This document shows, in pieces, positions 23,901 to 36,800 of a DNA stretch of 64,000 nucleotides (positions are counted from its first letter, which is position 1; each line of letters opens with the position of its first letter). The notes below the pieces were generated by a model, which was not told the origin of the DNA, did not search any database, and saw only the letters and a list, made by a program, of their open reading frames with translations. A program made the position numbers and the translations under genes. Source of the DNA: Saposhnikovia divaricata (lineage: Eukaryota; Streptophyta; Magnoliopsida; Apiales; Apiaceae); contig CM071600.1 of NCBI GenBank assembly GCA_036435485.1, forward strand, positions 61,687,546-61,751,545, written 5' to 3'.

Positions 23901-25425
23901 GAAAGGCATACCTTAAGTGATCAGGTAGCGGTTTGAGCTCTAGAGTTGGATCTTCTTCAATGGATGGTTTCAACCGCTGATGCGACCCCTTCAATTCAGA
24001 TAGACCTAAAGATTCCACTGGTCTCTCAAATTTCCTTTGCCATGGAGTAGCATCAAGAAATAGCAGTTGCTCATCTGTATCATCTTCTTCCAATAAAGAA
24101 TCACCAATCAGTGCTTTTTCCAATGTGTCATTCATGAGCAGATGCTCAATTTTTGATTGCACTGCCGACTCAACCAAGTCTATCTTCAAACACTGCTCTT
24201 CTTCAGTTGGAAACTTCATAGCCTTAAAAACATTGAAGGTGACATTCTGATCATGCACCCTCATAGTGAGTTCTCCTTTCTGCACATCAATCAAGGTCTG
24301 ACCCGTGGCCAAGAATGGTCTCCCAAGAATGATAGGGATTTTCTTATCTTCTTCAAAATCAAGTATGACGAAATCCGCTGGGAAGATAAGTTTGTCCACT
24401 TTCACCAGAACATCTTCTACAATTCCTCGAGGGTAGGTGATTGAGCGATCAGCTAACTGGAGTGACATGTTTGTAGGCTTAGGCTCCGGAAGACCAAGTT
24501 GCAAGAAAACCGAATAGGGCATGAGGTTGATGCTTGCCCCTAAATCACACAAACACTTGTCAAAAGAAACATTCCCAATGATGCACGGTATGGTAAAACT
24601 CCCCGGATCCTTCAGCTTAGGTGGCAACTTTTGTTGCAAGACAGCACTGCACTCCTCCGTCAAAGCGACGGTCTCTAACTCCTCGAGTTTCAATTTCCTC
24701 GAAAGTATGCCTTTCATGAACTTGGCATAACTTGGCATTTGTTCCAGGGCTTCAGCAAACGGTAGATTTATGTGCAACTTTTTGAACACTTCGAAGAACT
24801 TTGCAAATTGCTTATCAAACTTTTGTTTCTGAAGCCTTTTAGGGAATGGCGGAGGCGGATAAACTTCCTTGCTAGCTTCCTTACTCTCTGAACTTTTTTT
24901 CCCAACTGACTTTACCTTTTCTTCCTCACTTGATGCCTTATGAACGGCCGGAAGAACAAAACTTGAAGAATGACCAGAATCCTCAGGCGCGCCCGCGCCC
25001 AAGGCTGCGCGCCCGCGCCCCCTTTCACTGTTCACAGAATTTTCAAGCTCTTTGTTAAGCTGATTTTTGACCTCCAGATCGTCTGTAACCTTTCCAGAAC
25101 GCAACGTAACAGTGTGAATCTGTTCCTTAACCTCCTTTTTACCCGGATTAGCTTCCGTGTCACTAGGTAATTGCCCTTGAGGTCTGTTCAAAAGAGCATT
25201 GGCCAGTTGGCCAATTTGGTTTTCAAGAGTTTTCAAAGATACTGCTTGACTCTTGTACATCATTCGCAATTCTTCCATCTCTGACTTCTCATTCGACTGC
25301 ACATGACTTCCTTGATGTTGTTGATGAAATCCAGGTGGATTGTATGGTGGTCTTTGGGCATAGGGTTGTTGATAACCCGAATTGTTGAACTGCTTCGAAC
25401 CATACTGCTGACCCTGAGATGGTTG
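20922..25425 (-). pseudogene. Athila A protease, reverse transcriptase, RNase H, integrase (broken)
   Basis: One long frame continuous with gag. The aspartic protease motif DLGASINLMP is near 24,530. RT blocks include [17 protein letters not shown] (about 23,480) and the active-site FMDD (about 23,200). RNase H starts near 22,780. Integrase has the HHCC zinc region near 22,000-22,140 and the DDE core after 21,900. Breaks: TAG at 23,299-23,301 inside RT, TAG at 22,198-22,200 before the integrase zinc finger, TGA at 21,910-21,912 in the first integrase Asp region (FM then stop), and a one-base insertion near 21,797. The protease linker contains two CG-rich motifs (24,985-25,000 and 25,006-25,020) that element B lacks. 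The ORF ends over a further CG-rich pair (20,894-20,908 and 20,923-20,932). Confidence 0.9.
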
Positions 25426-26475
25426 TTACATGGTATTCTGATTGTTGCTCCAACTGAAGTTAGGATGATTCCTATTGTTGGGATGATATGTGTTCGGAGC
25501 AGGTTGTGACAGCTTCTGATAATTGCTGACAAAATGTGCCGACTCACTAGAAATTGCACATTGATTAGTTTCATGAGCCCCCGTACACAATTCACAAACC
25601 ATGGCAACTTGTTGAACCCCCGCCTTAGCTAATGAATCCACTTTCATGGATAAACCCTGTAGCTGAGCAGCTATAGCTGTTGTGGCATCCACTCCAAGAA
25701 CACCTGCAACCTTACCTTGTGGAATACGTTGGGTCGGATTCTGATACTCGTTTGTAGCCATCATTTCAATCAGGTCATAGGCCTCTTCATAGCTTTTGGC
25801 CCACAGAGCTCCTCCAGATGCTGCATCGAGCATTGCTCGAGAATGGCTTAACCCATTGTAAAAACCACTGATGACCATCCAATCTGGCATCCCATGATGA
25901 GGACATTTCCGAAGCATCTCCTTGTACCTTTCCCAAGCTTCACACAGTGATTCACCAGAATGCTGACTAAATTGTGTAAGAGCATTCCTCATGGCAGCAG
26001 TCTTTGCCATAGGAAAGAATTTAGTCAAGAATTTTTGTGCCAGATCTTCCCATGTAGTGATGGAACCTGCTGGAAGTGAATGCAACCAGCTTTTTGCCTT
26101 GTCCCTAAAAGAGAATGGGAACAACCTTAGCTTGATAGCGTCCTCAGAAACCCCGTTGGTTTTGAAGGTGTCACATATCTCGATGAAATCTCTGATATGC
26201 ATGTTAGGATCCTCAACTGGTGAACCCCCAAACTGGACTGAGTTCTGGACCATTTGGATCGTGCCCGGCTTGATCTCAAAATTATTTGTAGCAATAGCTG
26301 GCCGCACAATACTCGATTGAATATCATTAATCTTGGGCTGAGAATATTCCTTCAGCGCCTTGTTATCTGCCATTTCTTCAGTAACTTCCAACTCTTCTTC
26401 AACTTCTTCCACTAATTCCTCTTCTCGCTCCTTTCCTTCCAGATTCTATTCACGAACTTGAGAACGAGTACGCAT
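25426..26475 (-). pseudogene. Athila A gag (two premature stops)
   Basis: Starts MRTRSQ at 26,475, the same start as in element B. A TAG at 26,446-26,448 truncates it after nine residues, and the frame then reopens. The conserved capsid region has RLFPFSFRDKAKSWLHSLP and CPHHGMPDW. A knuckle-like CELCTGAHETNQC follows near 25,560-25,600. A TAA at 25,426-25,428 then interrupts the Gln-rich linker to the protease. Gag would form the particle that packages the RNA. Confidence 0.88.
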
Positions 26476-26593
26476 ACATGCTCAAGATAGTACCTGAGAA
26501 ACCCAAAAGTAAATAAGTGAGAAAAATGTCCGAGTCAGTGAATTTAATCCAAATTGATGACAAGAACATAAACTAAACAAACAATGAACCGAG

Positions 26594-26611
26594 TCCCCGG
26601 CAGCGGCGCCA
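26594..26611 (-). other. Athila A primer binding site (tRNA-Asp type)
   Basis: On the minus strand TGGCGCCGCTGCCGGGGA lies 6 nt inside the 5' LTR. It complements the 3' end of plant tRNA-Asp, with one position that would be a wobble pair. Element B has the identical 18-mer at the same spacing. Confidence 0.9.
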
Positions 26612-26617
26612 AGAACT

Positions 26618-28030
26618 TGTTCGCACTTATTCACGCAAGAGAACGTGGTCAACAAGTAATATATGGTAAATAGGATTCGTTCCCACAGAGACTCAAATTG
26701 TTCGTTATATTCACTTATGCACCATCTTATGATTTACACTCACTGCCAAGACAATCACAATTTTGGTTTTGATTAACTAAAGATTGAATACCAACTATGG
26801 CAATTACAAGAAAATAACTTAACGTTTAATTTATAATAAACAAACATGGGATTTCAATTTCATTAACCACTTCATCTAGAATCTTATGCCCCTTTAACCT
26901 AGCATGTGACAGAGTTGATTACTGATTAGATGCACTAAACTGATACACACCAACTTTCGTTGTGCGTATACCATCCTACTGATCATCCACAATTGATAGA
27001 AGTCAAGTAGTCACCAAATATGCGTAGTTCCTATATGTCTATAGCAATTGAACACATATCGGTTAAAATTCAAGCATCCATAAAACCACATAGTCAGTGC
27101 AAGACGGTTAGAATTACACCACAAATTAATTCATGTTCTTCGCATGCAAAAACCTATGCTAGCATGAATTGTTCTAAACCCTAGATCCACTTTCGCATTC
27201 ACCAGGATTAAACAAACAATTACAGGTGTTCGCGACTCACCTATAACGAATAAGCGTAATCATACTAGGAAATCAATACAATCAATCACACACCAAGGCA
27301 TAAAAAACACTTAATTACTAGAATCCATAGAAAAATCCATTAAAATCCCATCATAACGAATTAGCCCATAATCGACCTAATCGCCATCATGGGTTCAAGT
27401 GTAAACATGATTGAAAAAGAGATAAGATAAACCAAACAAGAGTAGTAAAAGAGTATACGAAAACAACCGAGCATTCAACGCAATAAGAGATTACAAATAT
27501 GAAAGGAAAACTAGGAAATCCCCAAAAAGCTTGATGCTCTCCCAATGGTTCTTCTCTCTCTCTAAAAGTCCACGCTAAGAATAATACGATACTTGTGATA
27601 ATTAGGGCTTTCCCCCAATAGTACATACTAAACTGGGCTTCCAAGACACAAGGCTGGACATCTCGTCCGAACCGGCCCTTCCGAACAAGCCCAACAGAAA
27701 ATAAATATTTCTCAGTCCACCAGGGCGCGGGCGCGCTCTATACAGGCGCGGGCGCGCCTGGCCCCCCTGTCCAGAATTTCAATTTCGCTTCGTTCCTCTG
27801 TTGGCTGCTGCACAGTGCTCCGATATGCTCCCTGGCCGACATGCTATCTCAGCCCTCGACACTTCCAGCTCTAATCCATCCGAAACACGCAATTCCACCA
27901 CCTTATTCCTCAAACGATACTCTGCACACTAAAAACAAGAAAACACATCAAAAGACATTAAACACTCGGGTACAAGCGGTCAATTTAAGCCAAAATGGAA
28001 AGTATTTAGTGGACATAAAGTCCACTAACA
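26618..28030 (-). repeat. Athila A 5' LTR
   Basis: Colinear with the LTR at 16,869-18,286, with about 17 substitutions and indels of 2 and 3 bp. The CG-rich motif pair is at 27,723-27,736 and 27,744-27,758. It is followed by the right TSD ATTGA. Confidence 0.95.
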
Positions 28031-28242
28031 ATTGACTTTGTCTTCTTTCTATTGACAGTTAAGCATTTTAGATCCCTGTGATAGTACATATACTATTTAC
28101 TATTACATTCTTGTTTAAGTTGAGTTGAATCCTCGATGTTTACAAATAGGAGAAACATATGACTTTCAATAGATGTTTACAAACCTAAATATGGATACCA
28201 TACCTGAAAAATGGATAGTCCATGGATCAAAATATATTACTA

Positions 28243-28640
28243 GTACTAGTTATAACAGTAGTGATCTACTAAGATCTCCAACCAAATTAATTTTTTTTTT
28301 AAATTTGGGGATATCACTAAATTAGATATATCTTGACATCTGTACGGTTGGATCATCGAGAAATATATTTTAAAAAATAGAAACAATATTCCGTGACAAA
28401 GCACTAGTTACTAGTACTAGTTAGAATAGTAGTGATCTACTAAGATCTCCAACCAAATTAATTTTTTATTTTTTGAAAATTTGAGAATATTACTAAATTA
28501 GATATATCTTGACATCCGTACGGTTGGATTGTCGAGAATTTTTTTTTGAAAAATAGAAACAACAATCCGTGATAAAGCACTAGTTACTAGTACTAGTTAG
28601 AATAGTAGTGATCTACTAAGATCTCCAACCAAATTAATTG
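28243..28640. repeat. Tandem repeat, unit about 171-176 bp, 2.3 copies
   Basis: GTAGTGATCTACTAAG recurs at 28,258, 28,429 and 28,605, with closely matching sequence through GACATC(T/C)GTACGGTTGGAT and ACTAGTACTAGTTA. The third copy is cut after AAATTAATT, where an hAT-like fragment begins. It could be a short satellite array or serial duplication inside a decayed element. Confidence 0.85.
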
Positions 28641-28830
28641 TTCGCGAACAGCGGCTCGAGGCTGTTCATGAACAACTCGAGTTCGGCTCGGTTCGATCAA
28701 AGCTCGGCTAGGTTCGTTAAGAAAACAGCTCGATTCGTTAAGATCAAAGCTCGGCTCGGTTCGTTAAGGTCAAAGCTTGGCTCGTTTCGGTAAAAGTTCG
28801 GCTTGGCTCGGTTCGTGAACAGCCCTAAAA
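28641..28830. mobile_element. hAT-like foldback fragment
   Basis: Contains repeated GGCTCGGTTCGTTAAG-type units and ends GGTTCGTGAACAGCCCT, with GGCTGTTCATGAAC inverted near the left side. Sequences of this kind with GGGCTGTTCACGAACC termini are common non-autonomous hAT elements in plants. No TSD was resolved. Confidence 0.5.
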
Positions 28831-29442
28831 TATAATTAAAATTTTTAAACGAAACTAAATATGGATTCCAAATCTGAGGAAATGATTATCCAGCAATTTA
28901 TAATATATAGATATACTAGAAAGGATAAAAAGTAGATATCTTATAACAACCATTAATTTTAAATTCAAAACTAAAATAAAATTTAATTTACTCAAAAAAT
29001 CTATTATAAATATAATTATTACTTATTACAAGAGCACGGCTAACAATGACAATCGAAAATAAATTTACTCCCATTTTAAGTTTTTTGAACTCCAATACTA
29101 GCTTACTCGATATTACACCGAAAGTAAAAATTAAAGAATGAGCTGCGAAGTCCAGAAGGCAACTATCATCTGATGGCTCAAATAATATTTTTTTTTATTT
29201 TTCAAAAACACAACTTTACCATGTAGCACATAACATCTATTACATAATATCACATAACATATTCGATAATAATTACGAAAAGTATTCACGTAATATATTT
29301 TATAACAAATATCAAAGCAACGTTAATAATATTTTAATAGTTCACCATAATTTAAATTCTAAATGGAACAAAAAAAAATCTTAACATCAATTTTTTTCTT
29401 ATTTTGATTCCCAAATTTTTATTACATATCGAAACATAGAAA
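28831..29442. other. AT-rich intergenic DNA, nothing recognised
   Basis: AT-rich sequence without ORFs or clear repeats. Its last bases precede the 5-bp TSD CGTAT of element C (29,443-29,447). Confidence 0.5.
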
Positions 29443-31161
29443 CGTATTGATGTGCTAGAAATAAAGATTTAAATTGCAAGTGCACAATTCATAGTTTTAA
29501 TACTTGAGATATCGATCGACAAAGATTAATATTTTCGTAAACCTTAACTTTTAATTTAATCGGACTAGAACAAGTTTGGGTTTTGGAAATTCGGATATTT
29601 TCTATTCTAATTCCTAATTCTAAATTATTCTAAAATATTCTAAAAATTCAAAATTTTAGAATCCCTTTTTTTAATTAAAATTTATTTACCTCCAAAATTT
29701 TAGAAAAATTGGGCATGATAAATTCATAAATATGACTAGCCAACAACGAACCAACAACTCAAAACAAAAGAAACAATCTCAGAATTCGATTTAAACAAGA
29801 AAATAATACACAGTTCATTAGATCAAAACAATTACAATGACAGCAACTTAGAACTCGAATAGAACAGAAAAGGGGGCTGAGTTGACTCGGGCAACTTGGT
29901 GAAAACCAGGAATTCATAAGACTCGACTAAGAACAACTCGGAAACTCAGATAATGAATTACACATAGCAAACAAAAGAAGACACTAAAACGAAAACAGAC
30001 GCATCAAAGATCTCAGAGAAAAGACTCAACAAAAGAAAACAAACAATCAGCAAACGTCGACTCAAGAAAACACCATTCGCAATCTGTCGAACTCATCAAA
30101 ACTCAGACTCGTACACTACAAACAGCAACGAAATAGTAACAGCAAAAAGAAACAGCAAGAACTCGGATAGAACTCAATTACTCAGCCGACTCGATTAACA
30201 ACAAATAGGACTCAAACTCGCAATTAAAAATGAAGAAAGATGATCTCTACAAAACCAGCAAGACAAAATGAAATAAAACAGACTAAAAAAGAACTCGAAA
30301 AACGCAGAAATAATCAAAACTCGAACTCGGCGACATAGAACACAACAGCAAAATCAAACATCTACTCAAAACAAGACAAAACCAACGATCATAATTCATA
30401 ACTCGACTAAACACTAAACCGGTGACTCGCGAACTGGAAATCAGCAATTAAAACAGTCGACATACGAACACAAACGACTCAGCAAAGATCTCATAAGATG
30501 CAGTAACGTAGGAATGCAGAAACGAAACAAATTCAATTCAAATACTTTAACTCATCGAACTCAGTACAAATTTAGAAAAACAAAACTAACCAAAAACTAA
30601 ATTAAGGAGTAAGGGGAAGGGGGTTTAATAATTTGAAATAAAAAGAAGAAGAAGAAAGGGTCATGTTTGTGGTTCGATTAAATGAGAAGAGAGAGTTGGG
30701 TTTGGTTGTTTTGTAGAGGTACAGGGGAGATGTGTTTTCTGAAATGTAAATAAAAGCAGAGCAAGGCTTCGAATTAACAGAATAAAAGAAGATAAACTAC
30801 TTTCTAAAATTATTACAACTAATATTTTTGTGGTTCTTTTTTTTGGAAAATTAAATATGAAAAAAAGAATTAACTATGACATGAAATTAAGATTATACTA
30901 AAAGGATGCTTTAAAATAAAATGCCCACAATAAAATGGAGGTTTAAAGGGGCAATTACAATTATTAACTAAGAACAAGAAAATAAAAATCGTTACTTTCA
31001 ACCCCAAGTGGTTAGCATTTCGCTACTTTGTCCACTTATCGGATTTACGAAAATAACGAAAGCAAGACAATATAAAAGAGAGAGCAAGACAAGAAATTAA
31101 AGGAAATGAAAATTTGCATTAATAAAAAGAGGAGTGTTTACAAAATTTAGAACTAGAAAAC

Positions 31162-32699
31162 TGTTTGCACTAAATCACGCAAGCGTACGTGGTCACAAGT
31201 AATATAGATTAAAGACAAGTTCGTTCCCACAGAGATCTGGTTTAGGTTTTAATTCATTTAATGCACCTATGCAACAATGTATGGGTTTTATTCACTGCTA
31301 AGACAATTAACAAATTGGGGTTGATTATCTAAAGTTACTAAGGAAGTAAATTAACAAACTAAGAATTAATTAACTAACGAGAATTAAAATCGAATTACTT
31401 ATGCTAGAGAAAACATGGGATCCTAACTTCATTAAATACTTCGCTTAGATTTGACGCCTTTAATCACTATATGCAATGGTTATGATATCTGATCGGACAA
31501 CACGAAACAAGTACACGCTACCTCTCAGTATACGTATACCAAACTACCCATACATCCATAAAAGAGATAGAAGATGAATAGACACCAATTATGCTTAGAC
31601 CCTATATCTCTATAAGATTTGAAAACATAACGGTTGAAGAACAAGTTATCCATAAAGATCACACAGGGCAGCATAAGATAGTTCAAATTACGCTAAAAAT
31701 CATGATGTCACACATGCATCAACTTATCCTATGCTAGCATGGCAAATTATAAATCTCAAGATCCACTCTCGCTTCACAAGAGATTAACAGATTAGATGTT
31801 AGCTACGCATCTAACAATTAAGCATAACCATACGAGGATATTAATATACATCACACACAGATCTTTAAAGCATCGAAATACTAAAGCTCCATAAATAAAT
31901 CCGTTAGAATCCCATGACAACGATTAGTTCATAATCGAACCGCTCGTCATCATGGGATCTGATGAAACCATGATAATAAACAAAGTATGAATAATAATTA
32001 TGCTAGAGTAATAGAGTTAAGAAAACAAATCCCAAAAAACATCCAAGAGTATCGCCTAATTAGAAGAAAACAAAAGTAGATCTCGATCTCCGTTGCTTGT
32101 CACGAGCGTAGGAATCCTTCTCCAAGTCTGAATCTCTATCTTTGGCTCTCTCTCTCTGTGTTATGAAGGGTGTTGGTGAGTAATAATCTGAATTACAATG
32201 ATACAATGTGTTTAAATAGGCCCTAGAAGTCTTGCCCAACAAGAAAAGCCCTAAAATACAATTAAATTCGAATTAGAATAAAAAGCAAAATTTTCAGCAA
32301 CTTCGGGCGCTCTCAGCATGGCCCGGGCGATCTCAGCGCGGCTCTTTTCTGCTCTTGGCGCTCTCAACCTTGAATGGGCGCTCTCAGCATTGGCAGATTC
32401 TGCCGGTTTGCTTTTTCTGCTCTCTTTTCTTCGTTCTTGCTCAGTTTTAGTCCGTTTCTTTTGTATTTGCTTCCATCTTCTCTTGACTTTAAATCTTCAT
32501 GGTGGCTTAAAGCAAGACTCCATTCTTCATTCCTATGCTCAATTCAACTCCAAAATTGACGAAAATAACAACCCTAGTTCACAAATCACGAACCTGCACA
32601 ACTAAACAAAAACACATCAAACTACAACAAACTTGAGGCCAAGTGAATCAATTTAAGCCGATATGGAATGCTCCAAGTGGATATAAAATCCACTTATCA
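31162..32699 (-). mobile_element. Solo LTR D of an Athila-type element
   Basis: 1538 bp, TGTTTGCA...CTTATCA, with perfect 5-bp TSD AAAAC (31,157-31,161 and 32,700-32,704). On the minus strand it resembles the element B LTR (TGATAAGTGGAT start, TCACGCAAGCG and GTTCGTTCCCACA near the other end, inverted). It has a TATA-like CTATTTAAACA and several GGGCGCTCTCAGC-type CG-rich motifs near 32,303-32,390. No internal region is present, so it arose by LTR-LTR recombination. Confidence 0.93.
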
Positions 32700-33092
32700 A
32701 AAACAAGAAATTAAATCTACCCTAAAACTACACTAAAATCTAGGTTCTCAATACAAGGGGGGTTTTATATCAAGTTGCCCACCGTTCTCGTTAAAAAGTA
32801 TCAAGTAGTTCATCAGTCTCCACGGCGACTCATTTAAAGCACTAAAATAACAATATATATCACGCCGTTAAGTCTTTTCAAATTTTTTAACGGAAGTGCT
32901 GTGTTGTCAGTGACGTGGCTAGTCTTTGATAGGCTGGCACATAACGGTTAATTCTGCTGTATATATATATCATACATATCATTCTTGTGTATTAGGGTTT
33001 ATCACCAAACTTTTAATTTCTCTTCAATTTGTATATATCTCTTTAATTCCTATCATATATATTACTATCTTCGACCGTATAATAGAAGCCCC

Positions 33093-33600
33093 ATGTCTTT
33101 TACGTCGAATTCTTCCTCGATGAAACGGGACCGAAGCTGGGCACTTTGTAATTGTGGCATGAATGCTCGATTGCGCACTTCATGGACCTCAAAGAATCCG
33201 GGTAGATGTTTTTGGAGCTGTTGTAAACCAAAGGTACTCCCTTCAATTTTTTGAGTAATATATGTCTATTTCTTAATTTTTTGAGCTGTTAGTAATCAAT
33301 TTTTTTTGACTATTTAGGAGGAAAGAGGGTGTAATTTCTTCATGTGGATGGATGATGAGTTGGAAGGCAGGGAAAAGGAAATTATTTTTGAATTGAGGCA
33401 TAAAAATTTTGTTCTTGAGGACCAGGTGATTAAGTTGGAGGAAAAATTGTGTAGGAAAAAAAAAGGCAAAGATGATGAAGAAGAAAAAGGCGGCTCAATT
33501 CAATATGTCATGCATTGTTATGGTATGTTTTTTAGCTTTCATTGTAATCGTTTGTAGCAAGAAGGAGATTACAGCCAATGGAACAAAATATCTCCTTTGA
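33093..33600 (+). pseudogene. GRF-type zinc-finger protein carried by the MULE (frameshifted)
   Basis: Two exons, 33093-33233 and 33318 onward. The GRF zinc-finger signature is CNCG, then RTSWTSKNPGRCFWSC, then GCNFFMW across the splice. An acidic/basic coiled-coil-like stretch follows (ERKEIIFEL-like register, LEDQVIKLEEKL). The exon 2 frame stops at 33,557. In the neighbouring frame an ATG at 33,505 opens MSCIVMVCFLAFIVIVC, a clear transmembrane helix, closing at 33,600. Plant GRF proteins of this size usually end in such a helix, so a one-base slip in the A-run near 33,459-33,466 probably broke the gene. Its function is unknown; GRF fingers bind nucleic acid in other proteins. Confidence 0.75.
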
Positions 33601-33823
33601 ACTACCATTCGTGTAAAGGTCATGCTACAAACATTATCATAAAACAAAAAAACTGATGCACCAAAATAATGACAACATGATGGTACCAAATAAGGTTTAC
33701 TTAAACGCAAAATAAGGTTCACAAAAACCAACAGGAGGGTCTGACCAAAAGACAAGTACCAAAATAAGAAGTCTTAAACAGGGTAATAACAAGTCTTAAA
33801 AGATAATAACTTAAATAGTAAAA

Positions 33824-36800
33824 CTAATCATCCAGAACGAAGGGATCATTAGGTGAGCAGTTGGAGGTGTTAGCCTTGTTCTTTTTGAACATCACCAGCT
33901 TCAATCTCTCACTTCTTCTAGGAGGTCTATCACTTTCAGTTTCAGTGTCACTTCCACTTTCAGTATATGCCAAATCACCAGCTTGAGTTGTTGTACCTTC
34001 AGTTGCTTCTTCAGCTTGAGCATGTGGTTCACTATAGAGTGCGGAGTATCCAACTGGTCCCAAAACCTTCATCATGAACTGGCTAGTGTCACTTGTTTCT
34101 GTAGGTGGAGGAGTGACATGTGATGCTTCACTTGGATTTTCAGTAGGAGTTGTTTGAGTCTTTTTAATTGGCAATTTCTTCCTTGAAATCTTCTTGCATC
34201 AGGGTTGGGAGTTTGTCAGATTTGGATCATTCTGTGAGGCTTGAGTTGAGATGACAACTGGTTCTTTGCAAATATTCTTTGTTTGTGGCCTTCTAATAGG
34301 CAACTTGGGCCTTCCTAAGCCCAGCTTGTTTCTTTTAACTTGTCCTCCATTGTCAGCAGCCCTTTCATTATGAGCACCAGTTTCAGCATTTTGGCCTTCA
34401 TTCTGAGCACCAATTTCAGCATTTTGACCTTCAGTCTGAGCACCAGTTTCAGCATTTTGTCCTTCATTCTGAGCACCAACCCCAGGACATTTATTCTTTC
34501 TATGCCCTGCCTTTCTACAAATGCTGCAATGCTGAACTCTGCCACTGCTATATCTTTGCACCCGAGGAACATCACCTATAACATGCTTTCCTTTCACCCT
34601 GCTACTACCACTCTCCCATTCCTCCCTCCTCCTTAACCTTTTAGGTCTACCCTGCTAAGTTTTTTAGGTAGCTCAGGTGGTAATAGCTGTTCTTCTGAGT
34701 ATTCATCCCAATATTCCTCACCTTTGACTGCCTCAATGCTAAAACTGTATGATGCTAGATATTTGTCTCGTTTATAGTATTCTGAAACAAAGTCTACAGG
34801 TTGTTGCCTCCTGTCATTGATAGCAGCAACAACATGTGGGCAAGGAATTCCCTTCAAATCAAACACTCTACAATCACAGCTTCTCTTGTCAAGATCCACT
34901 GTTACAGCTTTTGTGCCACTCTTAACCAGATATCTGCTATCCCCATCCCAGGATGCCCTCCACTCCCTTGAATTTTTTACAGATACATCTAGCACCTTTT
35001 TAATTCTAGGACAAACCTCCATGTTGCTGGCCTTCATTTCATCTCTTTTTTCCCTAACCCTTGTCATAAGTTCATAATGTATCTCTTGAAGCATAGTTAA
35101 CAGTGGCAAGTACCTAATAAACCATGACTTAGTAAAGTTGCAGAAATAAAGCTTTTTGACAAATATGACATGAGTAAAAAATACAAACCTCTCATTGATA
35201 ATCCATGAGTTAAAACACTCTGCATGTTATTTTCAATGTTGTCAGCCTTAGGAAATGTTGAAATAAAAGCTTTTGACCAGACCACAGGGTTTAACTTCTT
35301 TAATTGTTCATGTGCAGGTTTGCAAAGATTATGAATTTGCTTCATTGCATTCCTATGAGCCACTGGATGTGTGCTACATGCAGCTGTCCAGAAGAATCTC
35401 TTAACCATCACAGATGGATATCTACAAGCAAATTAGAAAAAGTAGTTATAAATAAAACATTAAGTACTATAAAAGGCAAGTAGAAGAAAAAGTAGTTGGG
35501 AAGCTTACTTCTTTCTCAGATTGCTATAAATATGTCTAGTGCAAAACCTATGCTCGCTTTTGGTAAAAGCTCTTTAATAGCATTCTCAAGTCCCTACAAT
35601 AATATAACAAAAATATTAAAAGCACACACAAACATTTACACTAATATTAGTTAATGCATTTACACTTACTTTTTGTTGATCACTAATGATAGTGAATCCA
35701 GTGCCATCTCTAATATCCAAGTCAGCTTTCATTAAATCAGTAAACCACCTCCATGAGTCAGTGCTTTCAATTTCCACAACTGCATGACATATTGGATACA
35801 TCTGGTTGTTACCATCTCTTCCCACTGCACTTAACAGTTGTTCAAAAAACAGCCATCCAAACCAATAACTGGTCTGCAACCTGCTTTCCATCCCTTCTTC
35901 AAGGCAGAGTAACATATATACATTCTTTGAAACCTGTTAACATCTGTTTCATTCAGTCTGGTGCCACTAATCTTGACAGTATTGTTTGGATTTGTCTTAA
36001 GCAGTTCATGTCCAAAATCCCAAACTCTTGAGTAATGTTGCTTCAAGGAATCTGCTACTCCTTCAACTGCTGTCTTTCTTATCCTCATAGCTTTGATCCA
36101 AGGTATTTCAATTTCCATCTCCTTTCTTATCGTCTCAATTATCTGTTTAACTTTCCAAGTGAGATTCTTTCTTATTCTGTCACCATACTGCTCAGCAAGG
36201 TATTTCACAGATGCAAGTTTGTTTTTATAGGGCTTTGTACATAGATGATCATTGATTAATGTTTTGATCTCCACTATTTCACTGTCTCTCCTTTTCCTCA
36301 CCCATATGTGGAAAGGGCATCCTGGTTCATATTTAACTTGGCATCTATTTGCATCATTAGCACCAAATTTTACTGCCCTTCTTTCTTTAATGCCATACTC
36401 CCTCACAAGTGACCTAAATTCATCCATATTCACAAAGCACATTCCTGCCTCCCACTTTATTTTCCCTTTTCTGTTCTGATTGTCTAATCCAATGACATGT
36501 CTTCTTCTTTTCTTTGATATAACAGGTAGCCCAATATAACCTATCTTGCTATTTTCATCCTCACTTGAAGACCCAATTGACCTTAATTCATCAGAGTCAT
36601 AGTCTGATTCATCATAGAGACAGCCTTTCATGTCCTCCTTCACAGCCTTATAGTTTTTTTTGTTATGAACAAATTCCTCATCACTTGCATCATCAACATC
36701 TGAACCCCCACTATCTAGCTCCACAGTTTCATCACTCCCATTTTCATACTCATATGCAGCGTACTCAGAATCACTATCTGAACTGCCTTTTAATTCATAC

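Larger units (their letters stand above)
16869..28030 (-). mobile_element. Athila-type Ty3/gypsy retrotransposon A, complete, coding-dead
   Basis: 11,162 bp with LTRs of 1418 and 1413 bp and a perfect 5-bp TSD ATTGA (16,864-16,868 and 28,031-28,035). The minus-strand order is LTR, PBS, gag, PR-RT-RNaseH-IN, env-position ORF, long 3' noncoding region, PPT, LTR. The PBS matches tRNA-Asp, and the gag and protease motifs are those of the Athila clade. My hand comparison finds about 17 substitutions between the LTRs (about 1.2%), so the insertion is recent. The frame is broken in gag, RT, IN and the env-position ORF. Confidence 0.95.

Noticed and set aside
34340..34636. 98-codon plus-strand ORF rich in Ser/Phe/Ile
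   Set aside because: Antisense shadow of the 33-bp repeats in the MULE transposase.
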